Below the pieces are notes generated by a model. The model saw nothing but the letters and a program-made list of their open reading frames with translations, searched no databases and had not been told where the DNA came from. From positions 1-14,141 of the forward strand of contig JBFELO010000121.1 of the NCBI GenBank assembly GCA_041552055.1: DNA of 14,141 bases, written 5' to 3'. How positions within the stretch are numbered: the stretch's first letter is position 1; every line of letters starts with the position of its first letter. The position numbers were made by a program, and so were the translations under genes. Shown one piece after another: positions 1 through 5,689 of the stretch. The stretch is from JBFELO01 sp041552055 (GTDB taxonomy: Bacteria > Acidobacteriota > Thermoanaerobaculia > Thermoanaerobaculales > Sulfomarinibacteraceae).

Positions 1-4
1 CCGG

Positions 5-27
5 TGCTGGATGCTGGATGCTGGATC
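5..27 (+). repeat. Heptamer tandem repeat (GATGCTG type), about 3 copies
   Basis: The sequence shows GCTGGAT in three consecutive copies, ending in GGATCCCC. The same ending (GATCCCC) closes the second heptamer array at 81-124, so the two arrays look like variants of one repeat type. A stop-free frame through this region yields only a repetitive peptide and is not a convincing gene. Its left limit may lie beyond the window edge. Confidence 0.8.
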
Positions 28-40
28 CCCCGCCCGCCCG

Positions 41-61
41 GAGCAGGGAGCAAGGAACAGG
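41..61 (+). repeat. Degenerate heptamer array (GAGCAGG/GAGCAAG/GAACAGG)
   Basis: Three successive 7-base units fit GARCARG and run into a G-tract. The array sits between the two GATGCNN heptamer arrays, so this leader holds three different 7-base repeat blocks within about 120 bases. Purity is lower than in the flanking arrays, so this one is less certain. Confidence 0.5.
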
Positions 62-80
62 GGGCACCGCCCACACACCC

Positions 81-124
<44 letters not shown>

Positions 125-232
125 GTCCGCGCCCGTGCCCGATTGGCAACGACGATGAGGCTTCGCCCAGACCTCGGTTAGTGGCGGGGCTTGAAGGAGT
201 CTGAGATACGGTGAGAGCAGACAGAGGACGAG

Positions 233-237
233 GGAGG
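233..237 (+). promoter_or_regulatory. Shine-Dalgarno GGAGG selecting ATG 246
   Basis: GGAGG lies 8 bases before ATG 246 and 5 bases before the alternative GTG at 243. The spacing and the stronger start codon favour ATG 246. Confidence 0.6.
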
Positions 238-245
238 AGAGAGTG

Positions 246-794
246 ATGACGACGAGATCTATCGCCATGATTGCGAGCGTTGTGACCCTGGGGCTTGTTG
301 TGGGCTGTACGCCGGAGGCGATGCCGGACACGCCCGAGCTGCGGCTGGAAAAGGCGCGAGCCCTGGCCGCCCTGGAGGCTGATGACGGAGCGGGTTACGA
401 GAAAACGCTGAATTTGGGGGCCTCGCTGGCCAAGGACTCCAGCCTTGACGAGCTGGTGCTCGAGCTCGGGCGTGAGCTGACCGATGGAGAAGTACTCGAT
501 GTCGAGGGTGTGATGCGCGACGCACTCGCTGGGGTCCTGACAACGGAAGAGTGGCAGCAGGCCGCCGCCGCGATCTACGCCGAGCACTTCACGCCGGCCG
601 AGCTCGACGCCGCGATGAAGTTCTACGCCTCGCCGGTTGGCGTCAAGATCCTCGGGCTGCGAAGCACCCTCGAGCAGCAAATGGGCGCCTCCGTCGAAGC
701 CATCGTCGGGCAGCGTCTCGAGGAGTTCATCGGCTTCGTTGATCAGGGTCTGGCGGAGCTCTTCCCCGAGCTCGATGAGGGAGTCGAGGGATGA
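246..794 (+). CDS. DUF2059 domain lipoprotein
   Basis: The product is a predicted lipoprotein of 182 residues. A hydrophobic signal sequence ends in a lipobox, LVVGC, with the lipidated Cys at residue 21. The C-terminal half (about 100-160) carries the DUF2059 pattern: a helix with TTEEW, then YAEHFTPAELDAAMKFY, the characteristic SPVGVK, and EQQM. DUF2059 proteins are small exported proteins of unknown function. The residues between lipobox and domain are charged and helical. The gene overlaps the next one by ATGA (791-794), so the two are probably co-translated. GTG 243 is an alternative start, but the Shine-Dalgarno spacing favours 246. Family assignment is fairly sure; the role is unknown. 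Confidence 0.8.
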   Translation: MTTRSIAMIASVVTLGLVVGCTPEAMPDTPELRLEKARALAALEADDGAGYEKTLNLGASLAKDSSLDELVLELGRELTDGEVLDVEGVMRDALAGVLTTEEWQQAAAAIYAEHFTPAELDAAMKFYASPVGVKILGLRSTLEQQMGASVEAIVGQRLEEFIGFVDQGLAELFPELDEGVEG

Positions 795-1282
795 TTCGGG
801 CGGCTGCTCGTCACCGTCTCCGTGGGGTGCGCCTCGGCGCACCTCCCACCGCCGTCATCGTTGCTCTGGCGCTCGCCGTTGCACCGCAGCTCACCGCCCA
901 GACCGGCACGATGCAACGGATCCTGTACGGAGAGGTCGTCTCGGCGACCCAGGGTATCGTCGAGGACCAGCCCACCGGGCGCGGTGCCCAGACCGGGGCT
1001 ACCGTCGGAGCGATCGCAGGCTATGCCCTTGCCGATCACGGCGACCGTTGGATCGGAAGCCTGCTCGGCGGCGCTCTTGGCGGAGCGGCAGGACATGCTG
1101 CGGAAAAGTCGGCCAAGAAGAAGCCCGGCTGGGAGCTGTCCATCCGTCTCGACAGCGGTGAGGAGATCGGGGTTCAGGTGCCGGTCAAGAAGAAGGACAG
1201 GAACAAGGTGCTCTACCGTCCCGGTGACCGGGTGCGCCTGATGACCGGACCCAACGGGCAGACCCAGGTCACGCCGGCGTGA
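791..1282 (+). CDS. Glycine-zipper (SlyB/17-kDa antigen-like) envelope protein
   Basis: The product has 163 residues. A long basic N-terminus leads into a hydrophobic segment (about 20-33) and a plausible signal peptidase I site near LTA-QTG. There is no lipobox cysteine, unlike classical SlyB. Residues 63-103 form a glycine-zipper 2TM segment with two Gly-rich stretches (GATVGAIAGYAL and GSLLGGALGGAAGHAAE). The C-terminal part (112-160) looks like a small beta domain with WELSIRLDSGEEIGVQV and YRPGDRVRL, as in outer-membrane SlyB/Rickettsia 17-kDa family proteins. The start codon overlaps the stop of the DUF2059 lipoprotein gene, suggesting one envelope operon. The exact function is unknown. 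Confidence 0.75.
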   Translation: MIRAAARHRLRGVRLGAPPTAVIVALALAVAPQLTAQTGTMQRILYGEVVSATQGIVEDQPTGRGAQTGATVGAIAGYALADHGDRWIGSLLGGALGGAAGHAAEKSAKKKPGWELSIRLDSGEEIGVQVPVKKKDRNKVLYRPGDRVRLMTGPNGQTQVTPA

Positions 1283-1357
1283 TTGTCTGACGCGGTCCGC
1301 ATCGTCGAGGCCCTAACTCGCTAGATCCGTCAGACTGGGCTGAACGCGCCGACTGGA

Positions 1358-1373
1358 CCGTCTCCGTCTCCGT
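1358..1373. repeat. C-rich arm complementary to the hexamer array
   Basis: CCGTCTCCGTCTCCGT is the reverse complement of 1424-1439 with one mismatch (15 of 16). It is itself a tandem of CCGTCT units. The two arms could form a long stem with about 50 bases between them. The bases just 3' (1370-1381, CCGTGCCCGATT) recur exactly at 133-144. Confidence 0.7.
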
Positions 1374-1407
1374 GCCCGATTCGGCGATTGATGGTGCGTG
1401 ATGGACC

Positions 1408-1440
1408 GGAGACGGATACGGATACGGAGACGGATACGGG
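1408..1440 (+). repeat. GGNNAC hexamer tandem array, 5 units
   Basis: The units read GGAGAC, GGATAC, GGATAC, GGAGAC, GGATAC, then GGG. Only position 4 varies, between G and T. The array ends 65 bases before the start of the prolyl isomerase gene, so it may lie in its mRNA leader. The array at 13301-13330 has the same architecture but a different unit (GGGNAC). Confidence 0.85.
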
Positions 1441-1490
1441 AATCCCACCATGCCGTTTCTTAGAGGGCCCGCTATCATGCCTGTCGATCA

Positions 1491-1495
1491 GGAGG
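1491..1495 (+). promoter_or_regulatory. Shine-Dalgarno GGAGG for GTG start 1506
   Basis: GGAGG lies 10 bases upstream of GTG 1506. It supports this non-ATG start, since no in-frame ATG occurs until well inside the protein, past the membrane anchor. Confidence 0.65.
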
Positions 1496-1505
1496 ACTTT
1501 GGACG

Positions 1506-2378
1506 GTGATTTCGGGAGTCTTGCGTCGTCCGAGCGTGCACATCGTGATTCTCGGAGTCGTGGTGGCGGCGGCGATCCTCGTCGCCAAGGGTCCACCGAC
1601 CGGCGACGAGGCGCGGCGAGTGGTGGTGACCGGTGCCGATCTGATGCAGCTTCGGGCCGGATTCATGCGCACATGGCAGCGCGAGCCCACGGCGGTCGAG
1701 CTGCGCGGCGAGATCGAGAAGTTCATCCGTCAGGAGGTGCTCTACCGCGAGGCCCTTGCCCGCGGCTACGATCGTGACGACCTCGTCGTGCGCCGCGCCA
1801 TGCAGCAGAAGATGGAGTTTCTGGCGTCATCTCAGGCCATGCGCGAACCACCGACGGATGAAGAGGTCGAGGCCTACTTCGCCCTGCGGCAGGAGCGCTA
1901 CCGTCTCCCGGCGGTGCTGGGCTTCGCCCAGGTCTACGTCAGTCCCGACCGCCGCGGCGAGTCCGCTCTCCAGGACGCCGAGGAGTTGCTGCTACGGCTG
2001 CGTCGCGACGATCCGGAGCTCGAGGAACTCTCGTCGTGGGGCGACTCCATCATGCTGCCTTCGGTTGTCGCCGGGCAGACGGAGCTGGAGGTCCGCTCGA
2101 CCTTCGGTGATGGCTTTGCCGAGTCGATCGTGGCCCAGCAGGTCGGCACCTGGGAAGGGCCGGTACGATCCGGCTACGGCCTGCACCTCGTCAAGGTCGT
2201 CAAGCGGCGAGATTCCCGAATCCCAGAGCCCAAGGAAGTGAGCGCCCGCATCATGGGCGACATGGAGTACGAGGCGCGCACGGCGGCCAAGGAGCAGCTC
2301 TATCAGGAGATCGCCCAGAACTACCAGATCATGCTCGATCGGCCGGTGCGTGACGTGCTGGAGGCCGCGGCCGAATGA
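1506..2378 (+). CDS. Membrane-anchored PpiC-type (parvulin) peptidyl-prolyl isomerase
   Basis: The product has 290 residues. A single hydrophobic segment (about 11-28) anchors it with the body in the periplasm. Residues 60-130 are a helical SurA/PrsA-like chaperone segment (ELRGEIEKFIRQEVLYREAL, then PPTDEEVEAYF). Residues 135-235 are a rotamase domain, ending in the typical parvulin block EGPVRSGYGLHLVKV. Parvulins catalyse cis-trans isomerisation of X-Pro bonds and help exported proteins fold. The central part of the domain is not the best-conserved type, so activity is inferred only. The stop overlaps the next start (ATGA, 2375-2378). This is the first gene of the operon with the HupE-like protein and the ABC transporter. 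Confidence 0.82.
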   Translation: MISGVLRRPSVHIVILGVVVAAAILVAKGPPTGDEARRVVVTGADLMQLRAGFMRTWQREPTAVELRGEIEKFIRQEVLYREALARGYDRDDLVVRRAMQQKMEFLASSQAMREPPTDEEVEAYFALRQERYRLPAVLGFAQVYVSPDRRGESALQDAEELLLRLRRDDPELEELSSWGDSIMLPSVVAGQTELEVRSTFGDGFAESIVAQQVGTWEGPVRSGYGLHLVKVVKRRDSRIPEPKEVSARIMGDMEYEARTAAKEQLYQEIAQNYQIMLDRPVRDVLEAAAE

Positions 2379-4543
2379 CCCGGTCCGGCTTCGTCTTTTT
2401 GACGCTGACGGTGCTGTGGGTAGCCGGCGCGGGGGTTGCGGATGCCGACGTGGCCTTCCCGGCCCGCCTGAGCCTCGAGGAGGCCGAGCCGGGCACCTAC
2501 GAGGTCGTCTTTACGCTGCCCATCGTCGAGGGGCGCAAACTGCGCGCCGAGCCGCTGCTGCCACCCACATGCCGCGACCTCACCGAGCGCGAGATCGGCG
2601 TGTCCGCCGGGGGCCACACGACGACATGGACCGTCACCTGCGAGCCTCACTCCCTGGCAGGAGAGGCGGTTCTGATCCAGGGACTCCTCGGGACCCAGAC
2701 CGATCTGGCGTTCACCCTGACGACCCTCGATGGACGGGTCTACACGGGAATCCTGCGGCCCTCCCGTCCCGGGTTTCTCGTGCCGTCGCCACCGTCGCCA
2801 TGGACCCTCGGCGGCCTCGCGGTCGTGGAAGGGATGCGGCGCGTGCTGCGGCAGCTACCCATGTGGCTGCTGATCATGGTCGCGGTTGCAGGGGGGGCCC
2901 GTCCGCGCGGCCTGCTCGCGGGTGCGCTCGCCTTTGCGGTGGCCCACACCGTGGCCCAGTGGCTGGGCGGCAACGGGTGGCTGCTCGTCAACCCGCTCGT
3001 GCGCGACGGCTTCGCCCTGTGGTCGGCTGCGGTCCCGGCGGTAGCGCTGGCCGGGGGAGGGGAAAGGTGGCGTGGCTGGCTGCACCCGTTGTGGCCCGTC
3101 GCGGTGCTTCTGGGTCTGCTCTACGGAGGAGCCCAGCCAGAAGCCCTCCCCCCGGACGGCCTGTCGAGCGTCGAGCAGCTTCTTGGCCTCGGTCTGTTCG
3201 GCGTGGGAGTGGGCGCCGGGCTCGTGTTGATCTCGTTGGCAGCGACCGAGTTGCGCGTGGTGCTGACGGTCGCCGGCGGAGGACGCGGCTGGCCAAGCGC
3301 CACTCGAGTGATCGGATACGCGGTCGGCATCATCGCGACGGGCATGGTGCTGGCCCGGCTCGCAGCCTTCGGGCTGCTGGCAGGTGAGGTGCAACGGGCG
3401 CCCATCGAGCTCGTGATGCTGGCGCTGGCGCTCGGCCCGTCTCTGGCCGTGGCGGGCCTCGGAAAAGGCCGGGCACTGGCGACGTTCGTAGGCCTTGCTG
3501 CGCTCGGGCTCATACCCGGCCTCCTCGGTATGCTGTTGCCCCTTGCAGGCGTCTTGGTCACCGGGTCGTTGCTGCTGTTCGGTACGGCTCTGGCAACCGA
3601 TCGGCCGCTGCCCACGCGGTGGATCGCGGTGGTGGGGGTGGTGGGCGTCGTCGGCCACTCCTGGTCCACCGGCCTCGAGCTGCTCGAGAACGTCTCCAAG
3701 TCCACCGGTGCCGCTACCGGTGCGGTACTGGCGGCGAGTTGCGTGCTCTTCGCCGGTCGGGCCGCGGCGCGAGGTCTCAGCCCGTCGGCGCCACTTCCTG
3801 TCTGGGTGCGGTTTGTGGGCGCGGGTGTCGCCGCGGCGGCCGTGCTGTGGCGGCTCGCCGACTATCGGGTCTGGTGGGACACGCGCGTGGCCACCGAGGC
3901 GGCACTTGGGTTGGCGCGGATCCCGATCGCGGCGCTCCTCCTCGTGATCGCCGCATTGATCGCCTGGCCCCGGCGGGGGCGCGTCCTGAAGGAGCTCGGA
4001 GTGGCCCACAGGCCGCGGGCGGCGCACTGGCTGTTGCTGGGTGCGGCCTTCCTGCTGTTGCCAATTGGTACCGCGGCGGTGCGCAACCCGTTCTTCGAAC
4101 CGCACGCCCCGCGGGGCGAGGACGCCCGGCGTGTAGTCGCCAACGTGCTCTCGGAGACGTATCATGCGTTCAACCTCGTGGACGAGGACGAGCTCTACGA
4201 CACGCTGGCCGACAACGTCATCGGAGATCTGGTGGACGACCTCTACCTGGACAGCCGTCGGCGGCTGACCGCCGGCACGCGCGAGGGCGCCGAGGTGACC
4301 GTGCGCGACGTCAGCGTGCTCGACATCGGAGATCCACTCGACCTCGTGGAGGCCGGCCCGATGTTCGCGTATGACTGCCGCTGGGTCGTCACCGCACGCG
4401 TCCGCCACCTGCAGCACGTCCACCATCGACAGAACATCTACAACGGGATGCTCACCCTGCAGATCGACGGCGATCGCTGGAAGATCGCCGGGGTCGAGCT
4501 CACGAGCGAGGACCGTGTGGTGTTGCCGTGGAAACCGACGTGA
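2375..4543 (+). CDS. Divergent HupE/UreJ-like multipass membrane protein with soluble C-terminal domain
   Basis: The product has 722 residues: a signal peptide (1-24), a beta-rich extracytoplasmic domain (25-135, with Cys66 and Cys89), a membrane region of many segments (about 145-565), and a soluble tail (570-722). The order of beta domain then PSRPGF-like linker and membrane core resembles HupE/UreJ-2 proteins. Family motifs are recognisable but altered. The DHLLF region reads LPMWLLIM. FTLAHS is kept as FAVAHT (His190). The usual GLxHGFGFA reads GLLYGGAQP, with Tyr in place of His. HupE/UreJ proteins are linked to nickel/cobalt uptake, but loss of these histidines argues against the same chemistry. 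The tail (helix with YHAFN, then strands including WVVTARVRH and YNGMLTLQIDGDRWKIAGVE) looks NTF2/SnoaL-like; that is my inference. Start and stop overlap both neighbours. Confidence 0.6.
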   Translation: MTRSGFVFLTLTVLWVAGAGVADADVAFPARLSLEEAEPGTYEVVFTLPIVEGRKLRAEPLLPPTCRDLTEREIGVSAGGHTTTWTVTCEPHSLAGEAVLIQGLLGTQTDLAFTLTTLDGRVYTGILRPSRPGFLVPSPPSPWTLGGLAVVEGMRRVLRQLPMWLLIMVAVAGGARPRGLLAGALAFAVAHTVAQWLGGNGWLLVNPLVRDGFALWSAAVPAVALAGGGERWRGWLHPLWPVAVLLGLLYGGAQPEALPPDGLSSVEQLLGLGLFGVGVGAGLVLISLAATELRVVLTVAGGGRGWPSATRVIGYAVGIIATGMVLARLAAFGLLAGEVQRAPIELVMLALALGPSLAVAGLGKGRALATFVGLAALGLIPGLLGMLLPLAGVLVTGSLLLFGTALATDRPLPTRWIAVVGVVGVVGHSWSTGLELLENVSKSTGAATGAVLAASCVLFAGRAAARGLSPSAPLPVWVRFVGAGVAAAAVLWRLADYRVWWDTRVATEAALGLARIPIAALLLVIAALIAWPRRGRVLKELGVAHRPRAAHWLLLGAAFLLLPIGTAAVRNPFFEPHAPRGEDARRVVANVLSETYHAFNLVDEDELYDTLADNVIGDLVDDLYLDSRRRLTAGTREGAEVTVRDVSVLDIGDPLDLVEAGPMFAYDCRWVVTARVRHLQHVHHRQNIYNGMLTLQIDGDRWKIAGVELTSEDRVVLPWKPT

Positions 4544-5265
4544 TCCAGATTCGGGGGCTGGAGTTCGGCTACGCGACCGGCGGCTTCGAGTTGGTCGTGC
4601 CGGAGCTGCGGGTCGAGCCTGGCGAGAGCCTGGCGCTGACCGGTCCGAGCGGGTGTGGCAAGACGACCTTGATCCACCTGCTCGCCGGAATCCTCGAGCC
4701 GCGCGCCGGCGCGATCGAGATCGCGGGTCTCGACATGGCGGCGCTGGGGGACGAGGACCGCCAGGATCTGCGGGCGCTGAAGGTCGGTCTCGTGTTCCAG
4801 GAGTTCGAGTTGCTGGAGTATCTCGACGTGCTGGACAACGTGCTCCTGCCATACCGACTGACACCGGTGTTGGAGATGGACGAGGAGGCCCGGACACGGG
4901 CGACCGAGCTCGCGCAGGACATCGGGCTCGGCGACAAGCTGCACCGCTTCCCGGGTCAGCTGTCCCAGGGCGAGCGCCAGCGGGTCGGGCTGTGCCGGGC
5001 GCTGGTCACCCGGCCGGCGGTGGTGCTCGGCGACGAGCCTACCGGCAACCTGGATCCGGCCAACCGCGACCACGTGATCGGGGCGCTGCTGCGCTACGGG
5101 CGCGAAGCCGGCGCCCCGGTCGTCGTCGTCACCCACGACCACGAGATTCTCCCGCGCTTCGACCGGTCCGTCGACGTCACGCGTGTTTCGGATCCACAGA
5201 TGACACAGATGGAGAGAGCACAGAACACACAGATGAAAAATGACAAGTGGGCGAGAGATGAGTGA
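4528..5265 (+). CDS. ABC transporter ATP-binding protein (LolD/MacB type)
   Basis: The product has 245 residues with all ATPase motifs: Walker A GPSGCGKT (39-46), Q-loop Gln91, signature LSQGERQRVG (145-154), Walker B AVVLGDEP with Glu170, D-loop, and H-loop His203. The pattern GDEPTGNLD is typical of the LolD/MacB/FtsE group, which drives mechanotransmission permeases such as the FtsX-like one at 5686. The start is uncertain: GTG 4540 would make the usual 4-base overlap (GTGA) with the upstream stop and a typical MIQIRGLEF start, while GTG 4528 overlaps by 16. Residues from about 221 to 245 are encoded by the CACAGATG repeats at the left end of the GxxExxY cassette and are not part of the normal domain. 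The last bases overlap the GxxExxY start. Confidence 0.9.
   Translation: METDVIQIRGLEFGYATGGFELVVPELRVEPGESLALTGPSGCGKTTLIHLLAGILEPRAGAIEIAGLDMAALGDEDRQDLRALKVGLVFQEFELLEYLDVLDNVLLPYRLTPVLEMDEEARTRATELAQDIGLGDKLHRFPGQLSQGERQRVGLCRALVTRPAVVLGDEPTGNLDPANRDHVIGALLRYGREAGAPVVVVTHDHEILPRFDRSVDVTRVSDPQMTQMERAQNTQMKNDKWARDE
5194..5210 (+). repeat. Left inverted repeat of the GxxExxY cassette
   Basis: This 17-base sequence matches the reverse complement of 5659-5675 with no mismatch. It contains one whole CACAGATG unit and most of a second. It is translated in the ATPase frame as part of the SDPQMTQ tail. Confidence 0.85.
5195..5236 (+). repeat. CACAGATG 9-base repeat array
   Basis: CACAGATG occurs at 5195-5202, 5204-5211 and 5228-5235, with a variant CACAGAAC at 5219-5226. 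Spacing is 9 bases within each pair, with a six-base interruption between the pairs. The right end carries the reverse complement, CATCTGTG (5668 region), in the opposite orientation. Confidence 0.75.
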
Positions 5266-5689
5266 GCACTTTCCTTTGACGGAGGAGACGCACCAGGTTT
5301 TGGGCGCATGTTTCGAGGTTTACAACGAGCTTGGGTGCGGGTTTCTCGAGCCCGTGTACCACGAAGCCCTCGAAATCGAGCTCGGCAGACAAGACGTTCG
5401 GTTCGAATCTCAGAAGGTGCTGAACGTCACCTACAAGGGGAAGGTACTGGACAAGACCTATCAGGTTGATTTCGTGTGTTTCGGATCCGTAATTGTCGAG
5501 ATCAAGGCGGTCTCGCGCCTGACCGGGGAGCATCGCGCCCAGATCCTCAATTACCTACATGCTACGGACATCGACGTCGGTCTTCTGGTGAACTTCGGGC
5601 ACTACCCACAACTCGAATATGAACGATTTCTCAGCCGGCGACTTTCTAATCCCTGTCTATCTGTGTCATCTGTGGGCAGTAAGGAATGA
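5258..5689 (+). CDS. GxxExxY protein (PD-(D/E)XK nuclease-like)
   Basis: The product has 143 residues, of which about 128 match the family. The defining motif is seen at 28-34 (GFLEPVY). A nuclease-like Asp71 ... Glu81-x-Lys83 (VDFVCFG then VIVEIKAV) follows, then the conserved HRAQILNYL and VGLLVNFG blocks. The family is of unknown function and often multicopy in environmental bacteria; the D-ExK pattern suggests a nuclease fold, but no activity is shown. ATG 5258 gives the normal N-terminus; ATG 5240 adds six residues from the repeat. The last 15 residues (about 129-143) are encoded partly by the right inverted repeat. GC is about 50% against about 70% in neighbours. It overlaps the ATPase stop by 8 bases and the permease start by ATGA. 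Confidence 0.85.
   Translation: MSEHFPLTEETHQVLGACFEVYNELGCGFLEPVYHEALEIELGRQDVRFESQKVLNVTYKGKVLDKTYQVDFVCFGSVIVEIKAVSRLTGEHRAQILNYLHATDIDVGLLVNFGHYPQLEYERFLSRRLSNPCLSVSSVGSKE
5659..5675 (-). repeat. Right inverted repeat of the GxxExxY cassette
   Basis: ATCTGTGTCATCTGTGG is the exact reverse complement of 5194-5210. It is read through by the GxxExxY gene as part of its SVSSVG tail and ends 10 bases before the permease start. Confidence 0.85.

Larger units (their letters stand above)
1283..1505. other. Intergenic region with hexamer hairpin
   Basis: There is no gene here. The region holds a C-rich arm (1358-1373), a GGNNAC hexamer array (1408-1440) and, at its end, the Shine-Dalgarno of the prolyl isomerase gene. 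No clear sigma-70 promoter or T-tailed terminator was seen. Confidence 0.7.
5194..5675. mobile_element. Putative GxxExxY cassette bounded by a 17-bp inverted repeat
   Basis: CCACAGATGACACAGAT (5194-5210) recurs as its exact reverse complement at 5659-5675. Between them lies a single gene, a GxxExxY protein of about 50% GC, while the ATPase and permease on either side are near 70%. The partners on either side belong to one ABC transporter and are normally adjacent, so the segment looks inserted. No transposase lies inside and I see no target-site duplication (flanks CGGAT and GCAGT). The means of movement is therefore unknown; it may be non-autonomous or depend on the encoded nuclease-like protein. 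Confidence 0.6.

Noticed and set aside
1285..1335. 8-bp inverted repeat GTCTGACG/CGTCAGAC after the glycine-zipper gene
   Set aside because: The loop is 35 bases and there is no T-run; pairs of this length at this distance are expected several times in 14 kb by chance.
2855..4897. 680-codon minus-strand frame opposite the HupE-like and ATPase genes
   Set aside because: It lies antisense to genes with clear family motifs. The peptide is full of Arg, Gln, Pro and His with no domain, as expected for a shadow frame in high-GC DNA.
5194..5675. Classical insertion sequence
   Set aside because: No transposase is encoded between the inverted repeats and no target-site duplication is seen; it is therefore called only a putative cassette.
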